Below are positions 16,587 through 24,628 of a stretch of DNA of 64,000 bases, piece after piece. The DNA is from Senegalia massiliensis (GTDB lineage: Bacteria > Bacillota > Clostridia > Tissierellales > SIT17): the NCBI RefSeq assembly GCF_900626135.1, contig NZ_LR130786.1, positions 248,001 through 312,000 on the forward strand, in the 5' to 3' direction. Below the pieces are notes generated by a model, which was given only the letters and a program-made list of their open reading frames with translations, was not told the origin of the DNA and did no database searches. Position numbers and translations under genes: made by a program. Position 1 is the first letter of the stretch; each line of letters starts with the position of its first letter.

Positions 16587-17319
16587 AATTTACATTCTTA
16601 TCATTAACATTTTTATGATTTTTTTTATATTCGTGTAATTGTTTCTTTAACCATTTATTTTCTTCTTCTATACTAATGAATTCATCAAGAATTTCATTGA
16701 CATCAGAAGTATCTTTGCTTTCTAATACTTCATTTCTTTTTATTAAATATTTATTTGTTTTTCTTAGATCTGTATTTTCTTTAATAAGAATCTCATAGCA
16801 AGACTTAAATGGTTTGTATCTTTTGGCACCTTCATAATTATCTGAATCTATCATATTATGATTTGGATCTAACCAATATATATAAAAACAATTATCAACA
16901 ATAAATCCATGCACTCTACCTTTACTTTTAGATATTCTAAATTGTACACATTCTAACTGTTTAATTGTTTTTTCATCAAATAATTTATATTGAAAATTGG
17001 TTTGAGAAAAATTTTGGGGATGAGCATCAAATACTGGATTTGTAGCAATCTGTGTCCAAGTTCTATTACTTATTTCCTTTAATATATCAATCAGTTCTAA
17101 AAACCAATTATCACATATTTTATTTACTCCACCTAAATTGAAATATTTATGTTTTCTATCAAAATACTTAAATGAAAAAATAATTTCAGATTGTTTATTT
17201 TTCTTAAATTCTTCAACGCTTTTTACAGTTATATTTTTAGGTGTTTTTTTATCACTTTTTTTTGGCTGAACACTAGATAAGGCATTAAATTTATCTGACT
17301 TATATTCTTTTTTAGTCAT
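16585..17319 (-). CDS. Putative toxin partner of Panacea antitoxin
   Basis: A 244-residue protein encoded directly after the Panacea-domain gene, overlapping it by 8 bases. Residues 1-45 are Lys-rich and probably disordered. The middle (about 48-180) is a mixed fold with RTWTQIATNPVFDAHPQNF and GRVHGFIVDNCFYIYWLDPN, the latter reminiscent of compact RNase-type toxin folds such as RelE. The last 60 residues form a charged coiled coil. Panacea antitoxins pair with many unrelated toxins, so position suggests a toxin. I do not recognise the family. Upstream Lys-rich tail and coiled coil could contact the antitoxin. Confidence 0.55.
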   Translation of the reverse strand: MTKKEYKSDKFNALSSVQPKKSDKKTPKNITVKSVEEFKKNKQSEIIFSFKYFDRKHKYFNLGGVNKICDNWFLELIDILKEISNRTWTQIATNPVFDAHPQNFSQTNFQYKLFDEKTIKQLECVQFRISKSKGRVHGFIVDNCFYIYWLDPNHNMIDSDNYEGAKRYKPFKSCYEILIKENTDLRKTNKYLIKRNEVLESKDTSDVNEILDEFISIEEENKWLKKQLHEYKKNHKNVNDKNVN

Positions 17320-17773
17320 TTTGAGAGTTTTTAAACTCCTCTAAATAAAAATCCCTCATAATATTTTCATCAATAACATTATTGGACCACTCTAACATCC
17401 CAAGCCCTTCTCTTGCAGATAACCAAGGTAATTCTTTATGAGTCAATACTTCAAGATCATTGCCATCTAAATCTCCATATATTCTGTATATCTCTTCAAT
17501 AAATTCATAAATTTCTTGATTTTGCTCAATATTTTGAGGTGTTTCTTCATTTTTAATAGGTGTCCAACCATTATCTTTATATTTATCATATAACTCTGGT
17601 GAAACTGGTCCATGAATCCAAGCTTCAAATTTTGAATCTATTAATCTTTCATTATAAAGAGCTAAATACCAAGCTTGTGCATAATAACAAAGCTTTTGTA
17701 ATTTCTTATGTGTCATAGACTCCATATTTAGAAAGGTACTAGCGATATCAAATATTGTTATCTCCCTTTTCAT
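17312..17773 (-). CDS. Panacea (SocA-like, DUF4065) antitoxin
   Basis: A 153-residue Panacea-domain protein. Typical opening: FDIASTFLN, then THKKLQKLCYYAQAWYLALY near residues 22-41, then FEAWIHGPVSPELYDKY near 52-68. This domain acts as a chaperone-like antitoxin for varied toxins. The start chosen is the ATG after GGGAGGATTTAAA. An upstream in-frame start would leave that site inside the gene. First gene of the pair; an inverted repeat lies 60 bases upstream. Located in prophage cargo, where such pairs often serve maintenance or defence. Confidence 0.85.
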   Translation of the reverse strand: MKREITIFDIASTFLNMESMTHKKLQKLCYYAQAWYLALYNERLIDSKFEAWIHGPVSPELYDKYKDNGWTPIKNEETPQNIEQNQEIYEFIEEIYRIYGDLDGNDLEVLTHKELPWLSAREGLGMLEWSNNVIDENIMRDFYLEEFKNSQND

Positions 17774-17833
17774 TTTAAATCCTCCCTTTATTTTGTGCAA
17801 ATATATAACATTATCCATGTATAAACCCCTCCC

Positions 17834-17852
17834 ACTAATATATATTATTAGT
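17834..17852. promoter_or_regulatory. Inverted repeat upstream of the toxin-antitoxin pair
   Basis: ACTAATA TATAT TATTAGT, a 19-bp near-perfect palindrome about 60 bases upstream of the antitoxin start. A plausible operator for autoregulation; not a terminator because no T-run follows. Confidence 0.4.
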
Positions 17853-18073
17853 AGTTAGAATTATTGACATTAAATTTAATATTATATACATATTTTTACT
17901 GGTAAATTATATATATCACTCTTGGTTATATTTTACTAGAAGCAAATTCAAAAGTAAATACCACTATATATAGAATTTTAATAGTGATATAATGCTTTTA
18001 ACAACTATAGCTTGTACATTATCATCATTTATATAATATATATACCCTAATATTAGTTAAAAATAATAAAAAA
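17853..18073. other. Intergenic region, no gene seen
   Basis: AT-rich DNA between the toxin-antitoxin pair and the B3/B4 gene. It must hold the promoter of the pair. No open frame of note. Confidence 0.4.
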
Positions 18074-18103
18074 ATAAGGCTAGGGATTTCTCCCTAGCCT
18101 TAT
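18074..18103 (-). terminator. Terminator after the B3/B4-domain gene
   Basis: 13-bp perfect stem ATAAGGCTAGGGA / TCCCTAGCCTTAT with a 4-base loop, followed on the minus strand by TTTTTTATT. Strong intrinsic terminator. Confidence 0.9.
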
Positions 18104-18145
18104 AATCAATAAAATCTTTCAATTAATTAAATTATCAATCTTTAT

Positions 18146-18853
18146 TTATCCTAGTACTATTTCCTTATTATTTATATCTAAAATTGATATCTTTAATTCA
18201 CCACCTAAATTATTTTCTACTAAGTTTGCTAATTCTTTTAATGCATTTTCAAATTCTATTAATCTAGTTTCATCTGTTAATTCAATACATAAAAAAGCAT
18301 TAGTTGTATCTTCAATAAGCATTGTTCTTACTGCCTCTCGCCAGTTCCAACATCTACAAATTGCACCTTTATTATCTTTATAAACTATTTCACCTTCATA
18401 CGGAGGTGAATTTTCTTCTGAGCCTAGAGGGATAAACTCTTCATTTCCAATAGCAGTAGTTAATCTTATATCACCATCAAATTTGTCTATATCCTCACCA
18501 CCACATGGTAATGCATATCTTAATGAAATAGAATTATAAATATCAACTAGTGGATTAATAGGTCCTATATGATTTCCTTTATGAACTCTTTTTAATAATG
18601 CCTCTATAGATGATCTTGCTCCTTTTTTTGTCTTAAATTTTTTAAATGCTTCTCTCCATACCTTTATTACAGGATTTTCACTAAATTTTTCATTTTGTAA
18701 ATATTTTAATGCTTCCTTTTCTGACTCCGAAATCATTTCCAAATATTGTTCCTTATCTTTTATAGTATTATCTATATTATGACAAGTAACAATTCCAATT
18801 TTCGAATTAGGAAATAAACTCCAAAAAGAATCTTCAATTACAAATTTTTTCAT
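18146..18853 (-). CDS. B3/B4 tRNA-binding-domain protein
   Basis: A 235-residue free-standing B3/B4 domain, the fold found in the beta subunit of phenylalanyl-tRNA synthetase. Recognisable segments: VWREAFKKFKTKKGARSSIE near residues 65-84, IGPINPLVDIYNSISLRYALP near 95-115, and EIVYKDNKGAICRCWNWREA near 154-173. Stand-alone members are thought to bind tRNA or edit misacylated tRNA, but their role is not settled. In the prophage cargo zone, single gene with its own strong terminator. ATG after AGGAGG. Confidence 0.8.
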   Translation of the reverse strand: MKKFVIEDSFWSLFPNSKIGIVTCHNIDNTIKDKEQYLEMISESEKEALKYLQNEKFSENPVIKVWREAFKKFKTKKGARSSIEALLKRVHKGNHIGPINPLVDIYNSISLRYALPCGGEDIDKFDGDIRLTTAIGNEEFIPLGSEENSPPYEGEIVYKDNKGAICRCWNWREAVRTMLIEDTTNAFLCIELTDETRLIEFENALKELANLVENNLGGELKISILDINNKEIVLG

Positions 18854-18981
18854 TATAATACCTCCTTGATTATATAATTTAAAATATATTATTTATTAAA
18901 AAGTAAAAATAAACTTTTACTCTAAAAACTACATTTAGTAATTAAAATTTATATTATATTAATTGTATTAACTGTATTAAA

Positions 18982-19509
<528 letters not shown>

Positions 19510-19526
19510 TCACTCCTTTTTTACAA

Positions 19527-19979
19527 TTAATAATTTCTCTTATTTCCCTTTTTTACAAACTCCCAATCTTTTTCTATATTTTTTCTTGCTCTTTTAAGAA
19601 AATTAATAAAAACTTCCACTTCTTTTTTAGAAAATCCTCTTAATGTAACATCATTGGAATATTCATGCTCTCTCTTTATAAAACTATAAACGTCTTTTCC
19701 TTTTTCTGTTGAAAATAGTTTTTTTATTTTTTTATTATTTGCATCTTGTTTCTTTTCAATAAATCCATTAATTTCAAGTTTTTTTATAGCACGAGCTACT
19801 GTTGTTCTATCTACTTTTATCATTTCTGCTAACTTTTCTTGAATTATTCCAGGATTTTCATGTATTCTCACAAGATATAAATACTGTCCCTTTGTAAGAT
19901 CGTATTCCTTAAATTCTATATTACTTATGGACTCTAATGCTCTTGCTATCATACCAATTTCACGAAGAGTTTCTTCCAT
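19527..19979 (-). CDS. MarR-family regulator
   Basis: A 150-residue MarR protein with winged HTH: IQEKLAEMIKVDRTTVARAI near residues 55-74 and KKLEINGFIEKKQDANNKKI in the wing. A dimerising N-terminal helix and C-terminal helices complete the fold. It is followed by a GNAT gene 26 bases on. Two near-identical TTATTGCA-N-CAACAAA elements lie in the 90 bases upstream and are good candidates for its own operators. Confidence 0.88.
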   Translation of the reverse strand: MEETLREIGMIARALESISNIEFKEYDLTKGQYLYLVRIHENPGIIQEKLAEMIKVDRTTVARAIKKLEINGFIEKKQDANNKKIKKLFSTEKGKDVYSFIKREHEYSNDVTLRGFSKKEVEVFINFLKRARKNIEKDWEFVKKGNKRNY

Positions 19980-20000
19980 AATTACCTCCTTAGTACATAT

Positions 20001-20021
20001 TTTATTGCAAATACAACAAAA
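20001..20021. promoter_or_regulatory. Putative MarR operator 1
   Basis: TTTATTGCAAATACAACAAAA, 45 bases from a second copy (20046-20066) with 17 of 21 bases the same. The TTG-CAA symmetry and the place between MarR start and the upstream gene suit autoregulation. Confidence 0.5.
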
Positions 20022-20045
20022 AGCATATATAGATTATATTATATT

Positions 20046-20066
20046 TTTATTGCATTTGCAACAAAA
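20046..20066. promoter_or_regulatory. Putative MarR operator 2
   Basis: TTTATTGCATTTGCAACAAAA, containing the perfect inverted pair TTGCA TT TGCAA. See operator 1; together they bracket a likely promoter. Confidence 0.5.
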
Positions 20067-20097
20067 CATGTTTAATAAATATTTTAATCATAAACAT

Positions 20098-20123
20098 AAG
20101 GCTAGAGAGCACTTTCTAGCCTT
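20098..20123. terminator. Hairpin after the 54-residue ORF
   Basis: AAGGCTAGA / TCTAGCCTT stem with an 8-base loop. The stem is close in sequence to the terminator at 18074-18103, but the T-run is weak. Confidence 0.45.
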
Positions 20124-20157
20124 AAAATAATTACTTATTGTATTATTTCTAAAAATA

Positions 20158-20322
20158 TCATTTACACATTCTATCTTTTTCAATACACCTTAAAAAACCT
20201 TTTTTTCTCTTTGTAATTTGTATATAAGTTTCTTTATCTATCTTTTTTTCTAAGTAAAGTTTATCTGAAAATTCTATAAACTCTTTTGTTAATTCTACTA
20301 AGTCATTTTTGGTATCCTCCAT
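20158..20322 (-). CDS. Small basic protein, unknown
   Basis: A 54-residue frame starting MEDTKNDLVELTKEF and ending KGFLRCIEKDRMCK. The N-terminal half is acidic and helical, the C-terminal half Lys/Arg-rich with two Cys. The ribosome site AGGAGG lies just before the ATG. It lies between MarR and the Spo0E-like gene. No family recognised. Confidence 0.5.
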   Translation of the reverse strand: MEDTKNDLVELTKEFIEFSDKLYLEKKIDKETYIQITKRKKGFLRCIEKDRMCK

Positions 20323-20466
20323 ATTAAAACCTCCTAGTAAGATTCTTACTATGTTTAACTTAATTATTCTACAAAGTATAAAAAATTCCTTTATAAATCG
20401 TATGACAAATATAGATTTTTTTCGTCAAACCAAAAAAATGACAATATCTAGTTTAAATTTTTTATA

Positions 20467-20495
20467 TTGCTAATTTGGAATAATTGTAATATAAT
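20467..20495 (+). promoter_or_regulatory. Promoter of the Spo0E-like gene
   Basis: Plus strand TTGCTA, 17-base spacer, TATAAT, ending 38 bases before the start codon. This places the gene under its own housekeeping promoter, expressed from the lysogen. Confidence 0.75.
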
Positions 20496-20533
20496 TGGAA
20501 AAGTGAGGAAAAATTCATAAAGGTGTGATGTAT

Positions 20534-20725
20534 ATGGAAAACTTAGACTTAGATAATCTTGAGACTAAAATAATGACACTGAAAAAACAATTAGATAAAC
20601 TACTTCATAAAAATAACTCTATAAACACAATAGAAATAATAAAGATCAGTGAAGAATTAGATGAAGTTCTATATCTATATCATAAAATAAAATCAACTGA
20701 CATAAAAAAAGACCAGGACAAGTAG
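20534..20725 (+). CDS. Spo0E-like aspartyl-phosphate phosphatase
   Basis: A 63-residue two-helix protein. Helix 1 (LETKIMTLKKQLDKLLHK) and helix 2 (ISEELDEVLYLYHK) fit the Spo0E family, whose signature is S-x-x-L-D-x-x-I/L in helix 2; here SEELDEVLY. Known members dephosphorylate Spo0A-P and delay sporulation. The start chosen is the ATG with AAAGGTG spaced about 9 bases upstream; two earlier in-frame starts are too close to it. It is on the strand opposite to the lysis genes, with its own promoter and a bidirectional terminator. Carried by the prophage, so it may tune host sporulation. Confidence 0.75.
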   Translation: MENLDLDNLETKIMTLKKQLDKLLHKNNSINTIEIIKISEELDEVLYLYHKIKSTDIKKDQDK

Positions 20726-20738
20726 TCCTGGTCTTTTT
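20704..20738. terminator. Bidirectional terminator, lysis cassette / Spo0E-like gene
   Basis: AAAAAGACCAGGAC and GTCCTGGTCTTTTT arms (14 bp) with a 5-base loop, A/T-runs on both sides. It ends both the late phage transcript (minus) and the Spo0E-like transcript (plus). Confidence 0.92.
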
Positions 20739-20741
20739 AAT

Positions 20742-21692
20742 TTACTCTATTTCTTTATTTTCAGATTTTAGATAAGTTGAATATCCATCATTTTCAAGCT
20801 CTTCGATTAAATCCTCAGCTTTATGCTTGTTATGGAAATACCCAACTTGCACTCTATATGCTTTATTGTCTTCATTTTCTTTATCCTTCTTAGCTTTTAA
20901 TAATTCAGACAGCTTACCTTGAGTTTTAGGTCCAGCATATCCATCTATATCAAGGCCATATTTTCTTTGAAACTCTATAACAGTTGATCTTGTAGCATTT
21001 CCATAGTGACCATCTGCACCAAATCTTTTGCCTTTATATTCGAATACAAAACCAAGTTCCATCAAGCCTTTTTGAAAATCTTGAACCTTAAAACCTGAAT
21101 CTCCTAGTTTCATATAGTTTCTTTCATTATGTGAAGCTTTATATTCTACACCTATATATTTACATATGCCTTCAACTGCTGCTTCAGCATATCTTTTCCA
21201 GTTATTTTTTATTTGTGACACATCATCTCCTTTAGAATCTGCAAATCCATACTCTATTATAATAGTTTCTACTCTTCCAGTTAAACGGTGCATGTAATAG
21301 TAGTCTTTTCCTTTCAACCTTGGATGTTTTTTCGTGAATACTCTTCTTAAATTTTGTCCTTCTTCAACTATTTCATTTGCAATTAATCTTGCAAGTTTTC
21401 CATTACTATATATAGAATGTATAGTTTCTACTCCATCTCCACCACCTGCATTTAGATGATTGCTTATACATATATCTGTTCCTGAATTTCTAACTATTGA
21501 AGTACGTTTTTCTGGATTTAAGTAAGTATCACTATCTCTAGTTAATTTGACGTCCACCCCTAAGTTTTTAAGTATATTATATTGATACTTAGATATTTTA
21601 AGAACCATATCTTTCTCTTTCCAATATCTATTTGTTCCTCCTCCTGGATCTCTTCCTCCATGTCCTGGATCTATTATAATCTTCTTAGTCAT
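20742..21692 (-). CDS. Endolysin: N-acetylmuramoyl-L-alanine amidase
   Basis: A 316-residue lysin with three parts. Amidase_3 domain at residues 1-175: IDPGHGG with the first zinc His, the Glu of KEKDM, SNHLNAGG with the second zinc His, and IIEYGF with the catalytic Glu. A peptidoglycan-binding domain follows at about 190-262 (KLGDSGFKVQDFQKGL, GADGHYGNATRSTV). A SPOR-like C-terminus follows (AYRVQVGYFHNKHKAEDLIE). It cuts the bond between muramic acid and L-Ala in the cell wall at the end of the lytic cycle. It directly follows the holin gene, whose stop it touches. Confidence 0.93.
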   Translation of the reverse strand: MTKKIIIDPGHGGRDPGGGTNRYWKEKDMVLKISKYQYNILKNLGVDVKLTRDSDTYLNPEKRTSIVRNSGTDICISNHLNAGGGDGVETIHSIYSNGKLARLIANEIVEEGQNLRRVFTKKHPRLKGKDYYYMHRLTGRVETIIIEYGFADSKGDDVSQIKNNWKRYAEAAVEGICKYIGVEYKASHNERNYMKLGDSGFKVQDFQKGLMELGFVFEYKGKRFGADGHYGNATRSTVIEFQRKYGLDIDGYAGPKTQGKLSELLKAKKDKENEDNKAYRVQVGYFHNKHKAEDLIEELENDGYSTYLKSENKEIE

Positions 21693-21946
21693 TATTTTTC
21701 CTCCTTATATTTCAATACAGCATCTGCCTTTTGAGCTTCTTCTGTAAAACTGTTGTTTTTCCACCCAGCAACTATAGCCATAACAACTGTAAGTATTGTA
21801 GATACTCCTTCATAAATTTGTTCATCACCGAAACTAATCAATTCAAATTTAAAAAAACTAATTGAAACTTGATTAATTAATACTAAAAACAAACCTACGA
21901 TTCTTACCCATGTTGCTTTATTTACACCTTTAAAATTAAAATCCAT
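21692..21946 (-). CDS. Phage holin, phi-LC3 type
   Basis: An 84-residue membrane protein. Two hydrophobic stretches, about residues 13-32 (VRIVGLFLVLINQVSISFF) and 46-62 (VSTILTVVMAIVAGW), separated by a short acidic turn, and a charged C-terminus. The pattern NKATWVRIVGLFLVLINQ is typical of phi-LC3-family holins, which open the membrane to let the endolysin reach the wall. Placed between the XhlA-like protein and the endolysin. Confidence 0.9.
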   Translation of the reverse strand: MDFNFKGVNKATWVRIVGLFLVLINQVSISFFKFELISFGDEQIYEGVSTILTVVMAIVAGWKNNSFTEEAQKADAVLKYKEEK

Positions 21947-21958
21947 TTTATATTCCTC

Positions 21959-22228
21959 CTATAAATTTAATTTGGATAAAATTATTGCTGAAATAATAGT
22001 GATTAAAATAGGTGTAGCTATTCCAGTTATAATCCACCATTTTGATTTATCAATACTTTTAGCTATCTTTTCAACATATTTTTCTAAATTCCTTACTACC
22101 TCTTCCATTCCTCTGTCATTTACTTCTAGAGTAGTAACTCTATTTTCTAATTTTCCTATATCTTCTGTATTTCTTGCTATATTACTATCTATAGACTTAA
22201 ATTTATCTTCTTTCACACATGGATCCAT
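21959..22228 (-). CDS. Haemolysin XhlA-like lysis protein
   Basis: An 89-residue protein with an N-terminal coiled coil (about residues 12-55, heptads with ENRVTTLEV) and one C-terminal transmembrane segment (WWIITGIATPILITIISAII, residues about 64-83). This is the architecture of XhlA, a membrane-linked partner of holin in Bacillus and clostridial prophages. It lies directly upstream of the holin gene. ATG follows GGAGGTGGA. Confidence 0.82.
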   Translation of the reverse strand: MDPCVKEDKFKSIDSNIARNTEDIGKLENRVTTLEVNDRGMEEVVRNLEKYVEKIAKSIDKSKWWIITGIATPILITIISAIILSKLNL

Positions 22229-22283
22229 ACTCCACCTCCTCTAAAAATAAAGAAGGGCATTAAAAAAACACCCTTCTAGGTGC

Positions 22284-22415
22284 TTATATCTGTGGTGTTG
22301 CTATAATCATATCTTTTTCTTCTGTTGTTATTCTTCCTTTAGTAACTTGACCTTGCAGATATTGCTCATCTACTTTTTTCATAATCCACATATTCAAGAA
22401 AAAACTATAAAACAT
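22284..22415 (-). CDS. XkdX-like small phage protein
   Basis: A 43-residue protein beginning MFYSFFLNMWIMKK and ending with the run VTKGRITTEEKDMI and ATPQI. Small proteins of the XkdX type at this position (after the tail fibre genes, before lysis) have just this form, with a conserved YxxG-x-VTxGRIT-like core. Function unknown. Its ATG overlaps the TAA of the preceding gene (TAATG), so translation is coupled. RBS GGAGGTGAAG. Confidence 0.75.
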   Translation of the reverse strand: MFYSFFLNMWIMKKVDEQYLQGQVTKGRITTEEKDMIIATPQI

Positions 22416-22699
22416 TATACTTCACCTCCTAGCATCATTAAGATCATATTTTCTAGTTGATCTATTCTTTCTTCATTAGTCGGTTTTATATCTTCTTCTA
22501 GATCTTCATATACTCTAGCAATAAAATTTTCTTTTATAATGTTTGTTTTAGTAGTATCAAATACTAATTTACCATTATTCTCTAATAGATAGTTATATAG
22601 ACTATCATCAATTTTTGTACATTGCTCTATAATTTCTTTTGAATGTATATCTTCATCATAGAATTCATAATTACCTTCTATATCTATTTTAATATACAT
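22415..22699 (-). CDS. Phage tail-region protein, unknown
   Basis: A 94-residue acidic protein beginning MYIKIDIEGNYEFYDED, with a C-terminal helix that ends LENMILMMLGGEV. It sits between the 642-residue tail/adhesion protein and the XkdX-like gene. Proteins of this size and place are common in clostridial phages, often annotated as XkdW-like, but no motif settles it. The gene starts one base after the stop codon of the gene before it. Confidence 0.7.
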   Translation of the reverse strand: MYIKIDIEGNYEFYDEDIHSKEIIEQCTKIDDSLYNYLLENNGKLVFDTTKTNIIKENFIARVYEDLEEDIKPTNEERIDQLENMILMMLGGEV

Positions 22700-24628
22700 C
22701 TAATCACCCCACACTTGATAACATATTCTAAAATCTGATGTTGGTTTGCTGCCTGAACTTCTAACATAAAATATTATTTCTGATCTAGTTGGTTGTGCTG
22801 TTATTGTTACATCTAAAGGTGCACCACTTTGATATTTTGGAGTTGCTACTACATTATAAATGTTATTTGGTAGTGTCATAGGTAGTGTAACTCTTATATA
22901 TCCTGTATTTCCACTAGCAGAATATACAACCTCTCCCCAGACCATAATAAAATCATTGGGAAGTTTTGTATAGCCATTACCATTTTTATTATATGATCCA
23001 TTAAATATTGGACCATCTTCAAAACTATGTTTTTCTGCCCTAACTCTAAATTGTTTCATAGTTCTACTTGATGAACGTGGTCCTATAACTACTTCACCCA
23101 TATCAGGTGTGTCTAACCAAGCACGAGATATAGCTCCTGCAAGTGAAGTGTTATCTCTATAAATTACATAGCCACCACTCATGTTTATTAGTGGGAATTC
23201 ATCATTTTGTCCATATGGTGATGCTAATTGTAATACTCCTTCTCCTTCTCTATAGGTTGTACCTATACTCATTCCTGTTTTTGCAAGCTCTCCAGTTATA
23301 ATAGCAGTGGGTAATATTCTATCTACCCTTACAATATTAAATTTATCTTCTACTTCTATTCGTATATCATATGCTGCATCTATTAAATATCCAGGGTAAT
23401 AACCCCATGTACTCATTATAGATAAACTCCATGTATTATTGTAAATTGCAGACCATGTAGGGTATCCTTTAGGTTTTTTGTATATTCTTATAGTACAAGT
23501 ATTTTTTTCTATAGTTCCTACTTTTAAACTACTAACTTGCCCTAATATATCTACTCCTAAATATGTTCCCATTCCATCTTCTGTCCCTGATGAATTTAAA
23601 TATCTTTTAGGTACAACTTTTTGTATGTCTGGAGGTGCATAATTTGCAACTGTAATATCTAAAGTTCTTGTAAAAGTTCTATTTCTACTATCTGTTAAAG
23701 TAGCTGTTATGGTTAGTGTCCCACTTTTATTTATTAAATCTGTAGTAATAGCACTGCCTAAATAATTTTTATCATTTATGTGTATTGCATAGCTTTTTAT
23801 AGTAGCATACTTATTTGCAACAGCATCTCTAAACCATATACGTATTTTTGATAAAGTTTTTATATATAAATCTATTTCAGAATTAATTACAACTGGTGCA
23901 TCTTCCCTATGCCCTATGCTACTAAAGTAAGGCTTTATATCAGAAGGTACTTTTGCTACTATTGTAGTTTCTGTTCTATCTCCAATTTGTTTTGTACCTT
24001 TATATGTTGTTAATTTAAGGGTAACTGTAGCTTTAGTTGCATCTGGTATTTCTTCATATATTCTATTCTGCCTTGTAGTATCTAGGCTAACAGATATTGA
24101 AGGTCCACCAGTCCACTCTCCTATATATTTTGTACCCAAATACATTGTAACTTTATGAGTAAAGGATGCATCTGCACGTTGTACCCCTACTCCAAAGGCT
24201 GTATCAATATCAAAACTTTCTGGCACTCCACTCATTGTAGATGCACGAGGTATATCATTTAATCTGAAATTACCTTCTACATGTCTTGTGTCTATATAAG
24301 TTCCTGAAAGTGTAACTTTTAAATCATATGATGCATAAATCTTAAAAGTTTTTTCTCCTACATTGTTATGATAAACTTTTTTTGTTGCACTTCCTAATAA
24401 CTTCTTTTGTCCAGCACTTATTGAAGAATTAGCAGTAAAATTATATCTTGAACCATCTATTGTAATATAGCCATTATTCCTACTACTTGCATATATAGCA
24501 TAATCACCAGTTAGATAAAAATTAACTGTTACTAAACTATAATTTTCTTCTATATTTTGTGTAGCAGACCATTCAGCTATTAATCTCCATGTATCTTTAA
24601 AAGTATTATTTATAGATCCACTAAGCAT
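22700..24628 (-). CDS. DUF859-type phage tail/adhesion protein
   Basis: A 642-residue beta-rich protein. It begins with a jelly-roll-like segment (SGSINNTFKDTWRLIAEWSA) and continues with Ig-like repeats (for example VTMYLGTKYIGEWTGG and TVTLKLTTYKGTKQIGDR). The C-terminus, from about residue 545, resembles a distal receptor-binding head (NDFIMVWGEVVYSASGNTGY). The layout matches the DUF859 siphovirus proteins located after the tail endopeptidase, thought to be baseplate or host-binding parts. Start ATG overlaps the stop of the preceding gene by one base. Confidence 0.75.
   Translation of the reverse strand: MLSGSINNTFKDTWRLIAEWSATQNIEENYSLVTVNFYLTGDYAIYASSRNNGYITIDGSRYNFTANSSISAGQKKLLGSATKKVYHNNVGEKTFKIYASYDLKVTLSGTYIDTRHVEGNFRLNDIPRASTMSGVPESFDIDTAFGVGVQRADASFTHKVTMYLGTKYIGEWTGGPSISVSLDTTRQNRIYEEIPDATKATVTLKLTTYKGTKQIGDRTETTIVAKVPSDIKPYFSSIGHREDAPVVINSEIDLYIKTLSKIRIWFRDAVANKYATIKSYAIHINDKNYLGSAITTDLINKSGTLTITATLTDSRNRTFTRTLDITVANYAPPDIQKVVPKRYLNSSGTEDGMGTYLGVDILGQVSSLKVGTIEKNTCTIRIYKKPKGYPTWSAIYNNTWSLSIMSTWGYYPGYLIDAAYDIRIEVEDKFNIVRVDRILPTAIITGELAKTGMSIGTTYREGEGVLQLASPYGQNDEFPLINMSGGYVIYRDNTSLAGAISRAWLDTPDMGEVVIGPRSSSRTMKQFRVRAEKHSFEDGPIFNGSYNKNGNGYTKLPNDFIMVWGEVVYSASGNTGYIRVTLPMTLPNNIYNVVATPKYQSGAPLDVTITAQPTRSEIIFYVRSSGSKPTSDFRICYQVWGD

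Noticed and set aside
20323-20466. Left end of prophage placed next to the Spo0E-like gene
   Set aside because: No copy of the rlmD core or of integrase arm sites is here, whereas both are at 15.6-15.8 kb.
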